Below the pieces are notes generated by a model. That model saw nothing but the letters and a program-made list of their open reading frames with translations, had not been told where the DNA came from and made no database searches. A program made the translations under genes and the position numbers. 64,000 nucleotides of DNA from NCBI GenBank assembly GCA_018873245.2, contig JAEMBT020000002.1:1494001-1558000 (forward strand). Reading direction: 5' to 3'. Shown here piece by piece: positions 21,800 to 32,915 of this stretch. This DNA comes from Archegozetes longisetosus. Lineage: Eukaryota > Arthropoda > Arachnida > Sarcoptiformes > Trhypochthoniidae. Every line of letters begins with the position of its first letter. Positions within the stretch are counted from its first letter, which is position 1.

Positions 21800-22510
21800 A
21801 AATGAGTTTAATGATTGCGATTTTGCTGCCAAAAAGTCTATACGTCTTTACTTCTCGGTATAACAGCGAGTTGTAAATACTGTCTAAGTGGGAGGTTTAG
21901 ACCAGAAGATGTTATTTCTTCGTTGGTGCGAGAACTGATGAAATAACTGTGTAATGACCAAATATTAGTTGATGCAGTCAATGATAATTCTGCTTGAGGT
22001 TGAGGAGATGGGGAATATTGTTGATAGATATATTAATTTCGGTAATTGCATTCGCACACGCTGTAGAATTATTGAAGTAAATATTTTTAAACCTGGGATC
22101 CAAAACAGTTGCGACTGAAATGAATTTTACTTCTCGATTTTCCCAAATCGTCTTTTAACTTGTAACTGAAGTGCCTGCCTTAAGTTTATTGCAATCTGTG
22201 AGACGGGATGGAATCGGTCAATAATTTTTGACATTAAACGAGTAACAGGAATAAGTTTAGAATTCGTAACGTGTTTTTCCGCTGACATCTCTTTTGTGAC
22301 TTCTTTAACTGGCCCTAACAGCGAAATGCATTCATGAATGACGTTTATATTATTACGTGATGGCAACTGTGGCGAGTCAGGCAGATCATCACATACTACA
22401 ACGATGTGTCGATATAAATTTACAAGTCTTTGTAACATGTCTGACGATAATGACATCCACTCGACAGAATGCAGTAAAGTCTGAACGTTTTCTTGATTAA
22501 ATCATACCGA
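21800..22510 (-). pseudogene. hAT (ZBED-like) transposase C-terminal fragment
   Basis: Reading leftward from 22510: FNQENVQTLLHSVEWMSLSS then RLVNLYRHIVVV, GPVKEVTKEMSAEKHVTNSK and LIPVTRLMSKIIDRFHP, then (in another frame) SVATVLDPRFKNIYFNN, and finally LNLPLRQYLQLAVIPRSKD followed by a stop and FWQQN. This order (xLLxxVxW, EVTKExSAEK, LDPRFK, LRQYL-PR..D-FW) is that of ZBED-type hAT transposases. The final SERVFS-like segment is replaced by the CT microsatellite. The frame changes and stop show it is dead. Confidence 0.7.
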
Positions 22511-22630
22511 TCGTTGATAGGTTGATAAGGAAGACTACTTATAATTATATTAAGAAACTGCAACATAATCTCTAATTACTCCAGAGTTATTAAAATTTAA
22601 AGTTGATATATGTAATGAAAAGTTTTACGC

Positions 22631-22659
22631 AATAGTACAGAACTTAGTTCTGTACTATT
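22631..22659. repeat. perfect 13-bp hairpin
   Basis: AATAGTACAGAAC is followed by TTA and then its exact inverse complement. It is isolated in AT-rich DNA with no gene beside it to regulate, and is probably a remnant of a small palindromic element. Confidence 0.5.
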
Positions 22660-22898
22660 CCCTAAGCCATAAAAATAAACTATTAGGACTTGTCATTGAC
22701 TCAAAATCAATGACCTAATTTTAGTTATCTTATCCATAATAATCATTCTAATACTTCTTTGCAATAGTATCTGATCATTTCTAAGTATTAATCAAAGTCT
22801 ACAGTGAGTATATCCCACACTTATTTGATTGTTTCTTTGGAAAGTTTGTTATCTTATAAGCTATAAAAGAAATACGTTAAAATTTTCATATGGCATAT

Positions 22899-23265
22899 TC
22901 GAAAAGAACTCAGTTTTCAAGTCTCTAATTGTAATTTTATTAACATTTAAAGAAGTGGTCCGATTATTGATAAAATTTTATTTAAAACTTACATAGCTTG
23001 GTGTCTAACTGAATGATATTCATTAAATCTTTATCAAATTTATAAACTACATAAGTTTCTAAGTGGATAAACTTACATACTTAAAAACTAATATGACGCA
23101 CTTTGCTCGAAAATAGCTCAATTTTCAAGTCTCTAACTGTAATTTTATTAACATTTAAAGAAGTGATCTGAAAATTGATAAAATTTTATTTAAAACTTAC
23201 ATGGCTTGGTGTTTAACTGAATGGTATTCATTAAATCTTTATCGAATTTATTAACTACATAATAT
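22899..23265. repeat. tandem duplication, unit about 206 bp
   Basis: Two copies of TTTTCAAGTCTCTAA-TGTAATTTTATTAAC through ACATGGCTTGGTG / ACATAGCTTGGTG and CATTAAATCTTTATC start at about 22914 and 23120. Identity is high for at least 150 bp. Non-coding. Confidence 0.6.
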
Positions 23266-23289
23266 TTAATTGTGAAAGTACGAAAATTG

Positions 23290-24120
23290 TTGGCGGTATG
23301 TAAGAGACAAGTTATAGGATGTTTAAACAATAGTTACAATTATAATTAGATTTATTTTCTATATTCATTTCGAAAGAATACTTTTGTTGTAAACTTTACT
23401 ACATTATGAACGTGGGTAGCATCAACTATAAGAATTATTTTACTAGCGTGACTTCACATGTGATGATAATTTCTGTAAAACCAAAAGTCCAATATTTCAA
23501 GAATTTTCTAATGAACAAATGATTGTTGGAAATCAGAAACTGTTTAGTTTTCACAAGACTTACAAAATTTCAGTGTTTATATTAGAAGTTTGGAGTTTAA
23601 AGTCTCATTATTCAACACTTCTGTGAACATATTTATGAAAGAGAAATATCCGTATGAAAAGAATTCAAGACTACTGCAACGATCGTGAGACCAGGACTCA
23701 CAAGGAAACAGTTTCCGATGTAAGTCCGATAGCCTCAATGTTGTTTTCTTAAAATCAAATGTAGCTGATTTAGATAACTAAAAAATTCGAAAGTAAGACT
23801 GAGAATAGCATGAAAATCTAATTAATCAAAAACTTATGTAAAACTGTCACTTTATATTTTCATATAATTTCAAAACAGCTGGCTAAGTAATTGGATTTTA
23901 ACAAATTGAGATGAATATATTGTAAATATTTATGCTAATTTGAAGAATTCAGATTTAATCTCCCCAACGTGTTCGAGCATAAAAATATACTCATTTATGG
24001 TGTCAAGAGCTGAATCTTTAAATGAAAATAATATAGTAACCAATACTTCATTTTGAAACTTATTTATCAGGGAGTTAGACATGAAACGTTCAATTCATTT
24101 TAATTAGTTGTTGGTTAGTT
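23290..24120. other. non-coding stretch
   Basis: This is AT-rich sequence with no supported frame, repeat or RNA gene. Confidence 0.4.
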
Positions 24121-24133
24121 ATGACACCAAAAC

Positions 24134-24450
24134 AAGAACTACTGAGCGAAAGTGTTGTGGCATTTTTCTTAAAAACATCAAAGTGAGCCGAAAACACTGT
24201 ATATCAATTCAAAGTCGAAGGAGTACCACAAAGTACTGTTTTTGTTAATAAATGAGATTAATTCCTTCCTAATGCATTCGAAATCGTACTTTAGACCCAA
24301 GCGAGTGGTCAGGCGGTCAATTAAAACATTTACTTAAATGAATGCATCAGGAAGATGTTGATCCCATTTATTAATGCATTTGGACAATAACTACCTCTTT
24401 TGGCCCACAAAGTCAGACCATGGGCATTCTCATTTAAGATTTTTCGTTCA
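24134..24450 (+). pseudogene. possible DNA-transposase HTH relic
   Basis: The frame from ATG 24123 reads TPKQELLSESVVAFFLKTSK, a stop, then AENTVYQFKVEGVPQSTVFV, reminiscent of the first helix-turn-helix of IS630-type transposases (EGVPxSTV). Downstream codons are interrupted. Support is weak. Confidence 0.3.
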
Positions 24451-24968
24451 TGTTTATAATAACCGTTTGTTTAATAAAATGTTAAATCTTAATATAAATT
24501 CACGACAATTAATGAAAAATCTAAATTTTTCTTTAGAAATGAGGAAATAAGAAATTTTCTGTTTTGGAAAATATTTTTCAAGTGAGTGAAAAACGATGCT
24601 AATGCAGCGATGGTAACGCTCAAGCTTTTATCGCTCTGTGCTGAACAAGAGCTTCAGTAACGAGGGTCTTCATCAATTTTTAAAATTTTGTTTAGAATTT
24701 TAAACTCAATACTTGTGTTAAGCTCAATTTTTAATTTAATATTTAATGAGTTTGGGTAAAAGTCATTTCGAGTAATTATAAATCATCAGAATTTTTGAAA
24801 AATTAGATTTTCACAAAGTTCGTAGCTATAATCGTGAGTTTCCTAGTTTTTAAAATCACTTTCTAATTTAGTTCGAGAAGATAGATATTGATATCATTGA
24901 ATCTGAATTGATAAATTTTTCAAAATAAAGAGAATATCAAATAAACAGATAATCAATATAGCCAAGAA

Positions 24969-26386
24969 ATGATGACAAGAAATCTAGAAGGAACTAGTAG
25001 CTTAACTACTAACGTGCAAGGAGTGGGTAGTATGGGCAATAACGTTCACATTAACAACTTAAATGTTACTGGTATAGGTCATCAAAAGATTCCGAATGAA
25101 CCTGCTAGATGTTTACCTGAACTTTGGATGGTTCCATTCAAAAATAGTAACTTTATTGGCCGGGCCGAATTGCTGAGAGAAGTAGATGATCATTTCAGCA
25201 AAACAGATAGTCCTGTTATCTTAATAGCTTGCCATGGTTTAGGTGGAATTGGGAAGACACAACTAGTGTTACAATTTGTTTGGAAGAATTATAAGAAACA
25301 TAAAGGAGTTGTCTGGTTTAATGCTGAAAGTACAGAACGACTAGAGGATTCATATATTAGTTTGGGGCAAGAACTGAATATTATTCGTGATAATGAAATT
25401 AAAGATGAGAAACTTATCCTCAGAGTGAAATATTGGTTAGAAAATGAATCGCATGCTGGTTGGCTGCTGGTTTACGATAACGCACCAAATTATGAGTCTA
25501 TCGGAAGATTGATTCCGGTGAAAGAAGGAAAGGTACTGGTTACTTCTCGTTATTCAGCAGGGTGGCCACAGCGAGGCATTACTGTCAATGAGTTTACAAT
25601 CTCTGAATCAAGAGATTATATGCAAAAAATGTTGGATTGTTCGCTTACGTCGAGTGCCACGATACAAATGAATAAATTAGCTGAGACATGCGGAAGATTA
25701 CCTTTAGCTTTAGCTCAAGCGACTGCCTACATAAAAATGAATAAGCTAACAATATCACGCTATTTAGAAAACAAGAGCTCTTGTCAAAAAAGAAATCGCC
25801 ATTTTCGGATGAACTATTGTCGGACTCACATGGAAAACAACAATTCACTTGTGTATACGTCACTTGGGATATTACTATGGCTAAAGTGAGTAAAGAGTAC
25901 TCACTTGCGGCCAACTTGTTGAATATTTGCGCATGTGTAGTGAGTAATGATATTCCTTATTTTCTATTTGAACAATTCGCTAATAGTACACTAAACAGCC
26001 AAAGTAACCAAACGAAGATTTTCGAAGAAGCATTAGGAGCATTAGCTTGCTACTCGATGATCACAATAAATAAGTACAACAAAAGCGCATCAATCCATCG
26101 TTTAGTTCAAGAGGTTATTCGGTTAAAGTGGCAAACTGAAGAGAGAAAAAATAATCTAGTAAAGGTTGTTTGTTTATTCAAGGAAATTGTTCATTATGGT
26201 ACTAAAAGTATAGAGGAATTAGAAAAAATACGTAAGCTATTAAAACACTTAGAAACACTGTGGCAATACATAGAATATAACCTTAAAAGAGATTTGATAT
26301 CATTTACGGAACTAAAAAACGAGAGGAAGGAAAACTATATGGAAATTGTCATATCGCTATTAGCAGAGTGGTACCACTATTTAGGG
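24969..26386 (+). pseudogene. NB-ARC (NLR-like) part of a split NB-ARC/TPR gene
   Basis: A signalling ATPase of the STAND class by fold. The start is Met 24969. The N-terminal 35 residues are Gly/Asn-rich (VGSMGNNVHINNLNVTG), like the amyloid motifs fronting many fungal and bacterial NLRs. NB-ARC follows: MVPFKNSNFIGR, P-loop GLGGIGKTQ (residues 90-98), Walker B LLVYDNA (166-172), GKVLVTSR (187-194) and CGRLPLALAQATAY. Near 25770 a single-base shift is needed to go on as ELLSKKKSPFSDELL, then YVTWDITMAKV, a winged-helix segment and SIHRLVQEVIRLKW. The frame reaches WYHYLG, where a hAT element starts at 26387 within an 8-bp duplication; the TPR half resumes at 28957. No intron is visible. Frameshift plus insertion suggest it is non-functional, although the shift could be a sequencing error. 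Confidence 0.8.
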
Positions 26387-28956
26387 CAGGGCTTCTCAAA
26401 CTTTTCCCATTCGTGGAGCACTTGGAGTCTTGAAAATTGTTTGCGGAGCACCAAAAATATGGGTTCAATTAATAGTAATTTTAATGTGAAGGATGAGATT
26501 GTTTTCGTTCACACAATGACTGAATATCTGGTTCTATTTGTGTGAGCGCTAATCGCAAGTCGTTTTCAACGTTTTTCAAAGTATTTCTATATTTATTTTT
26601 GATAAAAACAAGACAAGAAAATGCGTTTTCGCACAAATATGTTGTCGCAAAAGGCATCAGATAATTAGCCGCACTTTTAGTCAGATCTGGAAATTCATTC
26701 CTAACACTTAACCAAAAACTTGTTATTTTCATAGATTTAAATCTTGATTCCAATTGCAGATCACATGAAAGTTCAATGAGTTTATCCTTTTGTTCTTGTG
26801 ATAATTCTTGAGTTTCAATTTCAACATTGAATGGATTCCAAATCCATTCAAACATGTATTGTTGATTGACTTCAGGGAAATGATGTTCAAAATGCTTTAA
26901 TAGTCCTGTTAAATGAATTTCAATCAATTCTTTAACGTTTATGAATTCTAAATTGTTTGATTCCATATGAAGTTTTAGAAATGGAAACATATCATAATTA
27001 TTTGTCTTCACTTTTATCGACCAAACTTTCAGTTTTTTCATAAAAGCTCTTATGTTTGAATAATAATTCATTATATTTTTATCGCTTTGGAGATAAAGAT
27101 TAACATTATTCACACAATTGAAAATGTCGGCCAAATACGCGACTTCTAATAAAAATGTTTGATTTGTGAAAATCTTATGCAAATTATGATCTTTTGATTT
27201 GAGAAATTCTATTATTTCTTCTTTAAGTTTAATAACTCGTTCCAAAACCTGACCTCTTGATAACCAACGTATTTCTGTGTGCAATAATAAGTTTTTATAC
27301 TCAGAACCCATTTCTTCACATAAAACTTTAAATAGTCTTGAATTTAATGCTTTACTTTTGATGAAATTCACTATTTTAACAACGCTTTTGAGAGTTTCAT
27401 TTAGTTTCTCATTAATACTTTTTGAAGCCAATGCTTGTCTATGGATTATGCAATGGTTTGATTTAATAAAAGGATATTTAGAGATAATTCTAGAAACAAG
27501 TCCTTTGTTTTTGCCTGTCATAGAAGCCGCTCCATCACTACAAACCGCTATGCAATCAGTCCATTTCAAATTTGACTCAATATATTCATTAAGTATACGA
27601 AAGATCTCTTCACCTGTAGTATTAGTGGATAATTCTTTACAGAACAGAAATTCTTCTTGAAATTCAGATTCGAAAACATATCTAATATATACTAATAATT
27701 GGGCTGTTTTTGTTATATCCACTGATTCATCGATTTGAAGCGCAAAACCATTGCTTCCATTAATCCTTTTAATTAATTGATTCTCAATGTCTTGAGACAT
27801 ATCTTGAAATCTTCTCTTAACGGTATCATTAGATAGTGGTATAGTTTCTATTATTTTTGACTTTTCTTCGCCAAAAAATAATTTACAAGTTTCCATAATT
27901 GCCGGTAAAATCAGTTCTTCTCCTATATTATGAGGTTTTTTACACTTTGCTATTTGTAAAGATATGACATAAGATGCTTGAAGTGCTTTGTCGTTGATTT
28001 TAAGCGATTTTTTGATGACTTGTATTTCATTTAAATATTGATCTCTTTTTCTCTGAAAGTAATCGATTGGCTTTTCGGCCAAATCTTTATGAATGGTTTC
28101 TAAATGTCGTTTGAGTTTTGCTGGAAATAAGGCATTGTTTTCAAATTTTGTTCGACAGACGACACAAAACGGTTTTTGACAATCATTTTCTTCTATAGCT
28201 ATGAAACCGAATTTCAAATATTCCTCATTATATCTTCGCTTCAAATTCTTAACTTTATTAACATTTGTTTTATTGGTTTCTGATATTAATGAACAATTTT
28301 GCTCTTCATTTGAATGATTAGCACTTTTTCTAATTAAATATTTCTCCATTTTTATCACTTTCAAAAACAAGACTTAATATGAAGGGTTAAACTTTGAAAG
28401 TGAATATTAAATATTATTTTAGTATAGCTTTAGTACACGTGTCATAAGAAACTTGTGGAAAAATGTATGACACGTATCGATGAGATTCATGTGTAAATTA
28501 AGGGTCAATTAGTATTACAAGTCATATATAAGTTTAAGTTCAATAGTGAAATGTACGATAAAACCTAAGGGACAGTAATGACTGTCTCAAAATAAATTTA
28601 ATTTCAAGTTTTCTTCAATTTTTGGCTGAATATCGATCTCAAAATGAATAGCAATGAATCTCAGGGGAGAACAAAAGAGTTATAATCATACTCGAGACCA
28701 GTTTTTGATAGGATTAACTTTTAGATAAAGATTTCTCTGACTATCGTTTACTTAATTTTGATACTGAATAAAAATAAACTAAAAATTTTGATTCATTGAA
28801 GAAAACTTGAAATGAAATTTATTCAAAAGAAAACTTTCTTGTATTCAATTTGAGCCGTGGAGCACTTAGCTTAGGTTTTCTGGATTCTGTCGCGGAGCAC
28901 CTGGACCTCCTCGAAGGAGCACCGGTGCTCCATTAAACCTAGTTTGAGAATCCCTG
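26387..28956. mobile_element. complete hAT element inserted in the NB-ARC/TPR gene
   Basis: Terminal inverted repeats are CAGGGCTTCTCAAACT (26387) and, on the minus strand from 28956, CAGGGATTCTCAAACT: 16 bp with one mismatch. The flanking ATTTAGGG (26379-26386 and 28957-28964) is a perfect 8-bp target duplication, the hAT hallmark. The single long frame inside encodes an uninterrupted BED-finger transposase. The perfect duplication and open frame indicate a recent insertion. Subterminal regions contain GGAGCAC repeats (around 26410-26450 and 28860-28930). Confidence 0.95.
26481..28349 (-). CDS. hAT transposase with BED zinc finger (ZBED5/SCAND3-like), intact
   Basis: It catalyses cut-and-paste transposition of the surrounding element. 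The likely start is the Met at 28349 ([16 protein letters not shown]); another in-frame Met lies 7 codons upstream at 28370. Numbering from 28370, the BED finger has C69, C72, H89 and H94 (CVVCRTKF ... LKRHLETIH). The RNase-H-like core has D214 ([10 protein letters not shown]) and D279 ([12 protein letters not shown]), followed by the long alpha-helical insertion. The C-terminal dimerisation region carries E581 in [14 protein letters not shown], where SENAFS-like motifs are typical. At 629 residues (622 from the second Met) it has the family's normal length, with no stop or shift. Host-domesticated relatives exist in vertebrates, but the TIRs and TSD here show an ordinary transposon. Confidence 0.9.
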   Translation of the reverse strand: MEKYLIRKSANHSNEEQNCSLISETNKTNVNKVKNLKRRYNEEYLKFGFIAIEENDCQKPFCVVCRTKFENNALFPAKLKRHLETIHKDLAEKPIDYFQRKRDQYLNEIQVIKKSLKINDKALQASYVISLQIAKCKKPHNIGEELILPAIMETCKLFFGEEKSKIIETIPLSNDTVKRRFQDMSQDIENQLIKRINGSNGFALQIDESVDITKTAQLLVYIRYVFESEFQEEFLFCKELSTNTTGEEIFRILNEYIESNLKWTDCIAVCSDGAASMTGKNKGLVSRIISKYPFIKSNHCIIHRQALASKSINEKLNETLKSVVKIVNFIKSKALNSRLFKVLCEEMGSEYKNLLLHTEIRWLSRGQVLERVIKLKEEIIEFLKSKDHNLHKIFTNQTFLLEVAYLADIFNCVNNVNLYLQSDKNIMNYYSNIRAFMKKLKVWSIKVKTNNYDMFPFLKLHMESNNLEFINVKELIEIHLTGLLKHFEHHFPEVNQQYMFEWIWNPFNVEIETQELSQEQKDKLIELSCDLQLESRFKSMKITSFWLSVRNEFPDLTKSAANYLMPFATTYLCENAFSCLVFIKNKYRNTLKNVENDLRLALTQIEPDIQSLCERKQSHPSH

Positions 28957-29615
28957 ATTTAGGGTATGTAAACAAAGCAAGAGTATTATGGGAACGTGGG
29001 CTAAATATTAAAGAAGAGAAACTCGAGCTTGACCACTTAGAAGTAGCAAGAGTATTGATATGGCTTGGTCGTGCGCATCATAATTTAGGAGACTACAACA
29101 AAGCTCGCGAGTTATACGAACGAGCGTTGCCGATCAACGAAAGGCACTATGGTCTCAAACATCCAGAAGTGGCCATAACATTAACGAATCTTGGTCTTGC
29201 CCATCAGAATTTAGGAAGCTACAAGAAAGCACTCGAGATACACGAACGAGCGTTGCCGATCTTAGAAACACATTACGGTCCTGATCATCCAGAGGTATCC
29301 GTAACAATGACAAATCTTGGTAAGGCCCATCTATATTTAGGAGACTACAAAACAGCTCGCGAGTTATACGAACGAGCGTTAGCGATCAACGAAAGGCACT
29401 ACAGTCCCGACCATCCAGAAGTGGCCAAAACATTAACGAACCTTGGTAATGCCCATTTGAAATTAGGAGACTACAAGAATGCTCGCGAGTTATACGAACG
29501 AGCGTTGTCGATCATGAAAAAGCACTATGGTCCCGACCATCAAAATACAATTAAAATTTCTAAATTACTTGTTAAAGTTAGATTTTCAAGCGAAACTCGA
29601 TGTACAATACTCTAA
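28957..29615 (+). pseudogene. TPR half of the split NB-ARC/TPR gene
   Basis: Directly after the hAT target duplication the frame continues in phase (L-G-Y-V-N-K-A) as kinesin-light-chain-type tetratricopeptide repeats of 42 residues. Five units are seen, each with the pattern LGDYKKARELYERAL followed by HYGPDHPEVA. The last ends near HQNTIKISKLLVK, and the stop is at 29613-29615. Repeats 2 to 5 are nearly identical at the DNA level, suggesting recent unit duplication or gene conversion. TPRs in NLR-like proteins usually serve as the ligand-sensing superhelix. Removing the hAT and one copy of its duplication would restore continuity with the NB-ARC half. Translated alone it would lack any start signal. 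Confidence 0.8.
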
Positions 29616-29619
29616 TTAT

Positions 29620-30735
29620 TTTCGAAATGTTAATAAATAATAAATATAAATCAACATTATATTAAATATACATTACAATTCATAAATATTAATAAAATTA
29701 CAATACATTAAATAATTAATTCTTTATAACGCGTTAATATATCGGCTTCACTTGTGAGGTAGTTGCTAAGAAATTCCTTCAAGCTTCTAAAAGAGGAGCG
29801 GATATCCCTCTTTTATCCTTAGACCTGCACTAACTTCTTTACTTCCTCATGTACTACGCCCTTGCGCCTATAGTGACAGCTTCCACGGTGAATTGCCGGA
29901 GGAAGCGCTGGATCTCCATGACGTTAGAACTTTAGAAACTTATGAATATATCTTCAAGTTTAAGGTACTGAATAGTTTGATTGACTGAGCTTCACTATCA
30001 AATATGTTGTCATATTTAAAACTAAATCGGAAAGTTTTTAATAACTATTTTGCTTTGGCCGATTTTACTAAAGTAAAAACTCATTAGAAAAACGTTATGA
30101 TTAATACTCTATACAAATATTGGTATTTTCGCACTCTTAATCGGATATATTAACTTGTGACATAAACTTAAGAAACGGTGTTTCGAATAAATCTAAGTAT
30201 TATATTGTTAATAGTTATTTGAAAACTAAATATTCTCACGTATTTAAACACTTTTTTAAAATTGTTATCTTAAAATAAGAATCGATTAAAGTTTAAACCG
30301 AGACTGTTGCTCATCAGTCAATGCAGTTATAGTGTTTTTCAATCAAGTATTATAAATCCTTTCTAATTGCGTATCTTGAATGTAGTTTTAAATTTTACAT
30401 ACTGTGTGATTCTAATGATTTTTAGTTGCAAACTCAACTTAAACTGATTGCATACATATTTAGTCACATTAAAACTAAAAAACTTTCAAACTCAAACTAT
30501 TTTTTTTCATTAAAATGTTAAACAAAGCGAAATAATTCGCAGATATATTAAGTGATATTTTGATATTAGACATACTTTTGTGTTATTCAGTAATAAAAAG
30601 ACTTAATGAATATCTAAGAGTCAAGTCTATGAGTTGTGACTTTCGACTACTAACTGAATATAAGTGAAAATCTACCTTAAGTCTTTATTGCATTAGTGTT
30701 GGTGACAAATCTCAAGACTCAATCTTAGATCTAAT
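29620..30735. other. non-coding stretch with one dispersed repeat
   Basis: Around 29836-29935 a segment (CTACGCCCTTGCGCCTATAG ... GGAGGAAGCG, GGATCTCCA) is shared with 35884-35960. The rest is AT-rich with no gene seen. Confidence 0.45.
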
Positions 30736-31439
30736 GAGTTTTCGGTTGAACTAGACTTTACGTGGCCAGAGAATTCAGAGATAAATTTTGTGTACCGATG
30801 ATCTATAGCTCAGGCTGGTTTTAAATATATAAATTTTATTCACCGCAAATGACCAGAACACCGGTAAAAAATTCCCGAAAAATCGACTAGACTTTACGTG
30901 GCCACAGATTTTTGACATAAGCGTTTTATATGAAGAAACTACAACTCAAGCTGAGTTCAAATATGCAAATTTCATTTGCCGCAAATGATTAGAACATTGG
31001 TAAAAAAATTTCGAATAATCTAGTATATAGAAAATTACCGTAAGATAAATTTATGGAATCAAGTTTCAACTCAAATCGATTGAAAGCAGCAGAATTTCAC
31101 TGCTCTGATAATATATTTTGATGAAACTTCAAAAATTAAAAAAATATTGAAAAAATGAGAGAACCAAGATCCTACGGGACCTTTGTTTAAAATAGTACCT
31201 CGTTAAACATATATTTTGAATAAGGTCTTGACAAAGACAAAAAAATATGAAATGACGTAGCGTTAATAATGTAAAGTGCAAAACTAGATCTTTATAGTTT
31301 CACGATCACAAGATCCGGGAACCGTTTTCTTGCGGTAATGGCGGAATATTGCTTATAAATATAAACTAAGTTAAAGATCTTGGCTGATGAACGTACCGTC
31401 AGGCCTAAATGTGTTATTGGAAGCGCAATAGGTGATGCA

Positions 31440-31465
31440 CTGAGCATCGCTCAGACGATGCTCAG
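31440..31465. repeat. perfect 10-bp stem hairpin
   Basis: CTGAGCATCG and CGATGCTCAG are separated by six bases in the unique centre of the foldback element. No function can be assigned. Confidence 0.45.
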
Positions 31466-31651
31466 TTGGTTCAATAAGACAAGCGGTTCGGCTTAGCATG
31501 TTAAAAGCTGATTGGAAATTCTCCGTGTCGGGTCAAAGTAACCCAGCTAAAATAAGCTAGCAAAAATAACATCTCGATAATAACAACTATTATAGGGGTT
31601 TTAAAAATCAATTAATAATTTATTACTTACAATAGCAGTATTAATCTGTTA

Positions 31652-32915
31652 GGTTGAGGAAAAAGTTCTGTCATAAATAGAGGTATTTAAAACTAATCAT
31701 TTTATTTAAATTCAAATAAAGTTTAATCGATTATATAATCACCATCATTATCAATAACTATTGACCATCTTTTTCGCAAATCTTCAATACCTTTACGGTA
31801 GAACTCAGGGGATTTTGAATAAAAAAACTGAGTAATGGCCGAATTGATAGGCTCAATATCATCGAAAGTTTTGCCGTCCAGATAATGCTGAAGCGAGCGG
31901 AACAGATGGTAATCCGAAGGCGCAATATCTGGTGAGTATGGTGGGTGAGGCAGAACTTCCCAACCCAACTCTCTTAATTTTTGGCGCGTCATTCTTGAGA
32001 CATGTGGTCTTGCGTTGTCATGAAGGAGGATAACGCCCTTTCGGTTGACCAGAGCTGGTCGCTTCTCTATTAAGGATTCTTTTAAACGATCCATTTGAGT
32101 ACAATAGACCTCGGATGTGATGGTTTGATTGGGGTCCAGGAGCTCAAAATGGACCACACCGGCAAAATCCCACCAAATGCAAAGCATAACTTTGGTTTGA
32201 TGTAATTCAGGTTTCGGTGTAGGAATCCCTTTATGAACAGCCCTTAACCACTGTTTATGGCGCTTAACGTTCACATACAGAACCCATTTTTCATCGCCTG
32301 TGATGATACGCTTGAGAAATGGTTCTGCATTGTGACGGGAGAGCAATAAAGAACAGATGGTATAGCGCTGATTCCTTTGCTCTTCGGAGAGATCATGTGG
32401 AACCCAAACACCGAATCTACTGACTTTGCCAATAGCGTGAAGATGGTTTACAATTGTTTTCTGGTCACAACCGAATCTCTCTCCCAATTCCCGCGTAGTT
32501 TGGCGGGGGTCGGCCTCGATGGCTGCCTTTAAGAGCTCATTGTCCAGCACTGATGGTCTTCCCGATCGGGGCCTGTCGGACAAGTCATAATCGCCGCTTT
32601 TAAACTTTTCGAACCAACGATGTACATTCCGAAGACTTATCGCTTCTGGATATGCACGAGTGATATTTTTGTGAGCTTCGGCTACGGTTCTATTAAGGTC
32701 AAACTCATAGAGCAAACAGTGGCGGATGTGCTCTTTGTTTGAAGACATGTCTAGGAATCACCAGGAGTAATTTGAAATTGCTCTTTAGTTCATTAAATTA
32801 AAGTTCAATACCTGTGTTTGAAGTTTATAATTTGAAAAGATTTATAAACAATAAAGTGTCAAAAATTTGATCGAAAAATTACGTTTAGATTTATGACAAA
32901 ACTTTTTCCTCAACC
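31652..32915. mobile_element. intact mariner element
   Basis: Ends GGTTGAGGAAAAAGTTCTGT (31652) and, on the minus strand, GGTTGAGGAAAAAGTTTTGT (32915) are flanked by TA (31650-31651, 32916-32917). The single frame inside is uninterrupted. Near-identical ends and an open transposase point to recent activity. It lies inside the foldback element at 30743-33559. Confidence 0.9.
31723..32748 (-). CDS. mariner DD34D transposase, intact (341 aa)
   Basis: The cut-and-paste transposase of the surrounding element, starting at Met 32748 (MSSNKEHIRHCLLYEFDLNR). It has two helix-turn-helix regions (SLRNVHRWFEKFKSGD; TTRELGERFGCDQKTI) with the SGRPS linker between them, and WVPHDL at residues 115-120. The catalytic triad is D152 (TGDEKW), D244 (LLHDNARPH) and D279 (YSPDIAPSDYHLF), with 34 residues between the last two as in all mariners. 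It ends DGDYIID. The length of 341 is within the family's usual 330-350. No stop or shift is present, so it may be active. Confidence 0.95.
   Translation of the reverse strand: MSSNKEHIRHCLLYEFDLNRTVAEAHKNITRAYPEAISLRNVHRWFEKFKSGDYDLSDRPRSGRPSVLDNELLKAAIEADPRQTTRELGERFGCDQKTIVNHLHAIGKVSRFGVWVPHDLSEEQRNQRYTICSLLLSRHNAEPFLKRIITGDEKWVLYVNVKRHKQWLRAVHKGIPTPKPELHQTKVMLCIWWDFAGVVHFELLDPNQTITSEVYCTQMDRLKESLIEKRPALVNRKGVILLHDNARPHVSRMTRQKLRELGWEVLPHPPYSPDIAPSDYHLFRSLQHYLDGKTFDDIEPINSAITQFFYSKSPEFYRKGIEDLRKRWSIVIDNDGDYIID

Noticed and set aside
25645..25914. 89-codon minus-strand frame
   Set aside because: Antisense shadow of the NB-ARC coding region.
27277..27660. 127-codon plus-strand frame inside the hAT element
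   Set aside because: Antisense to the intact hAT transposase; no independent support.
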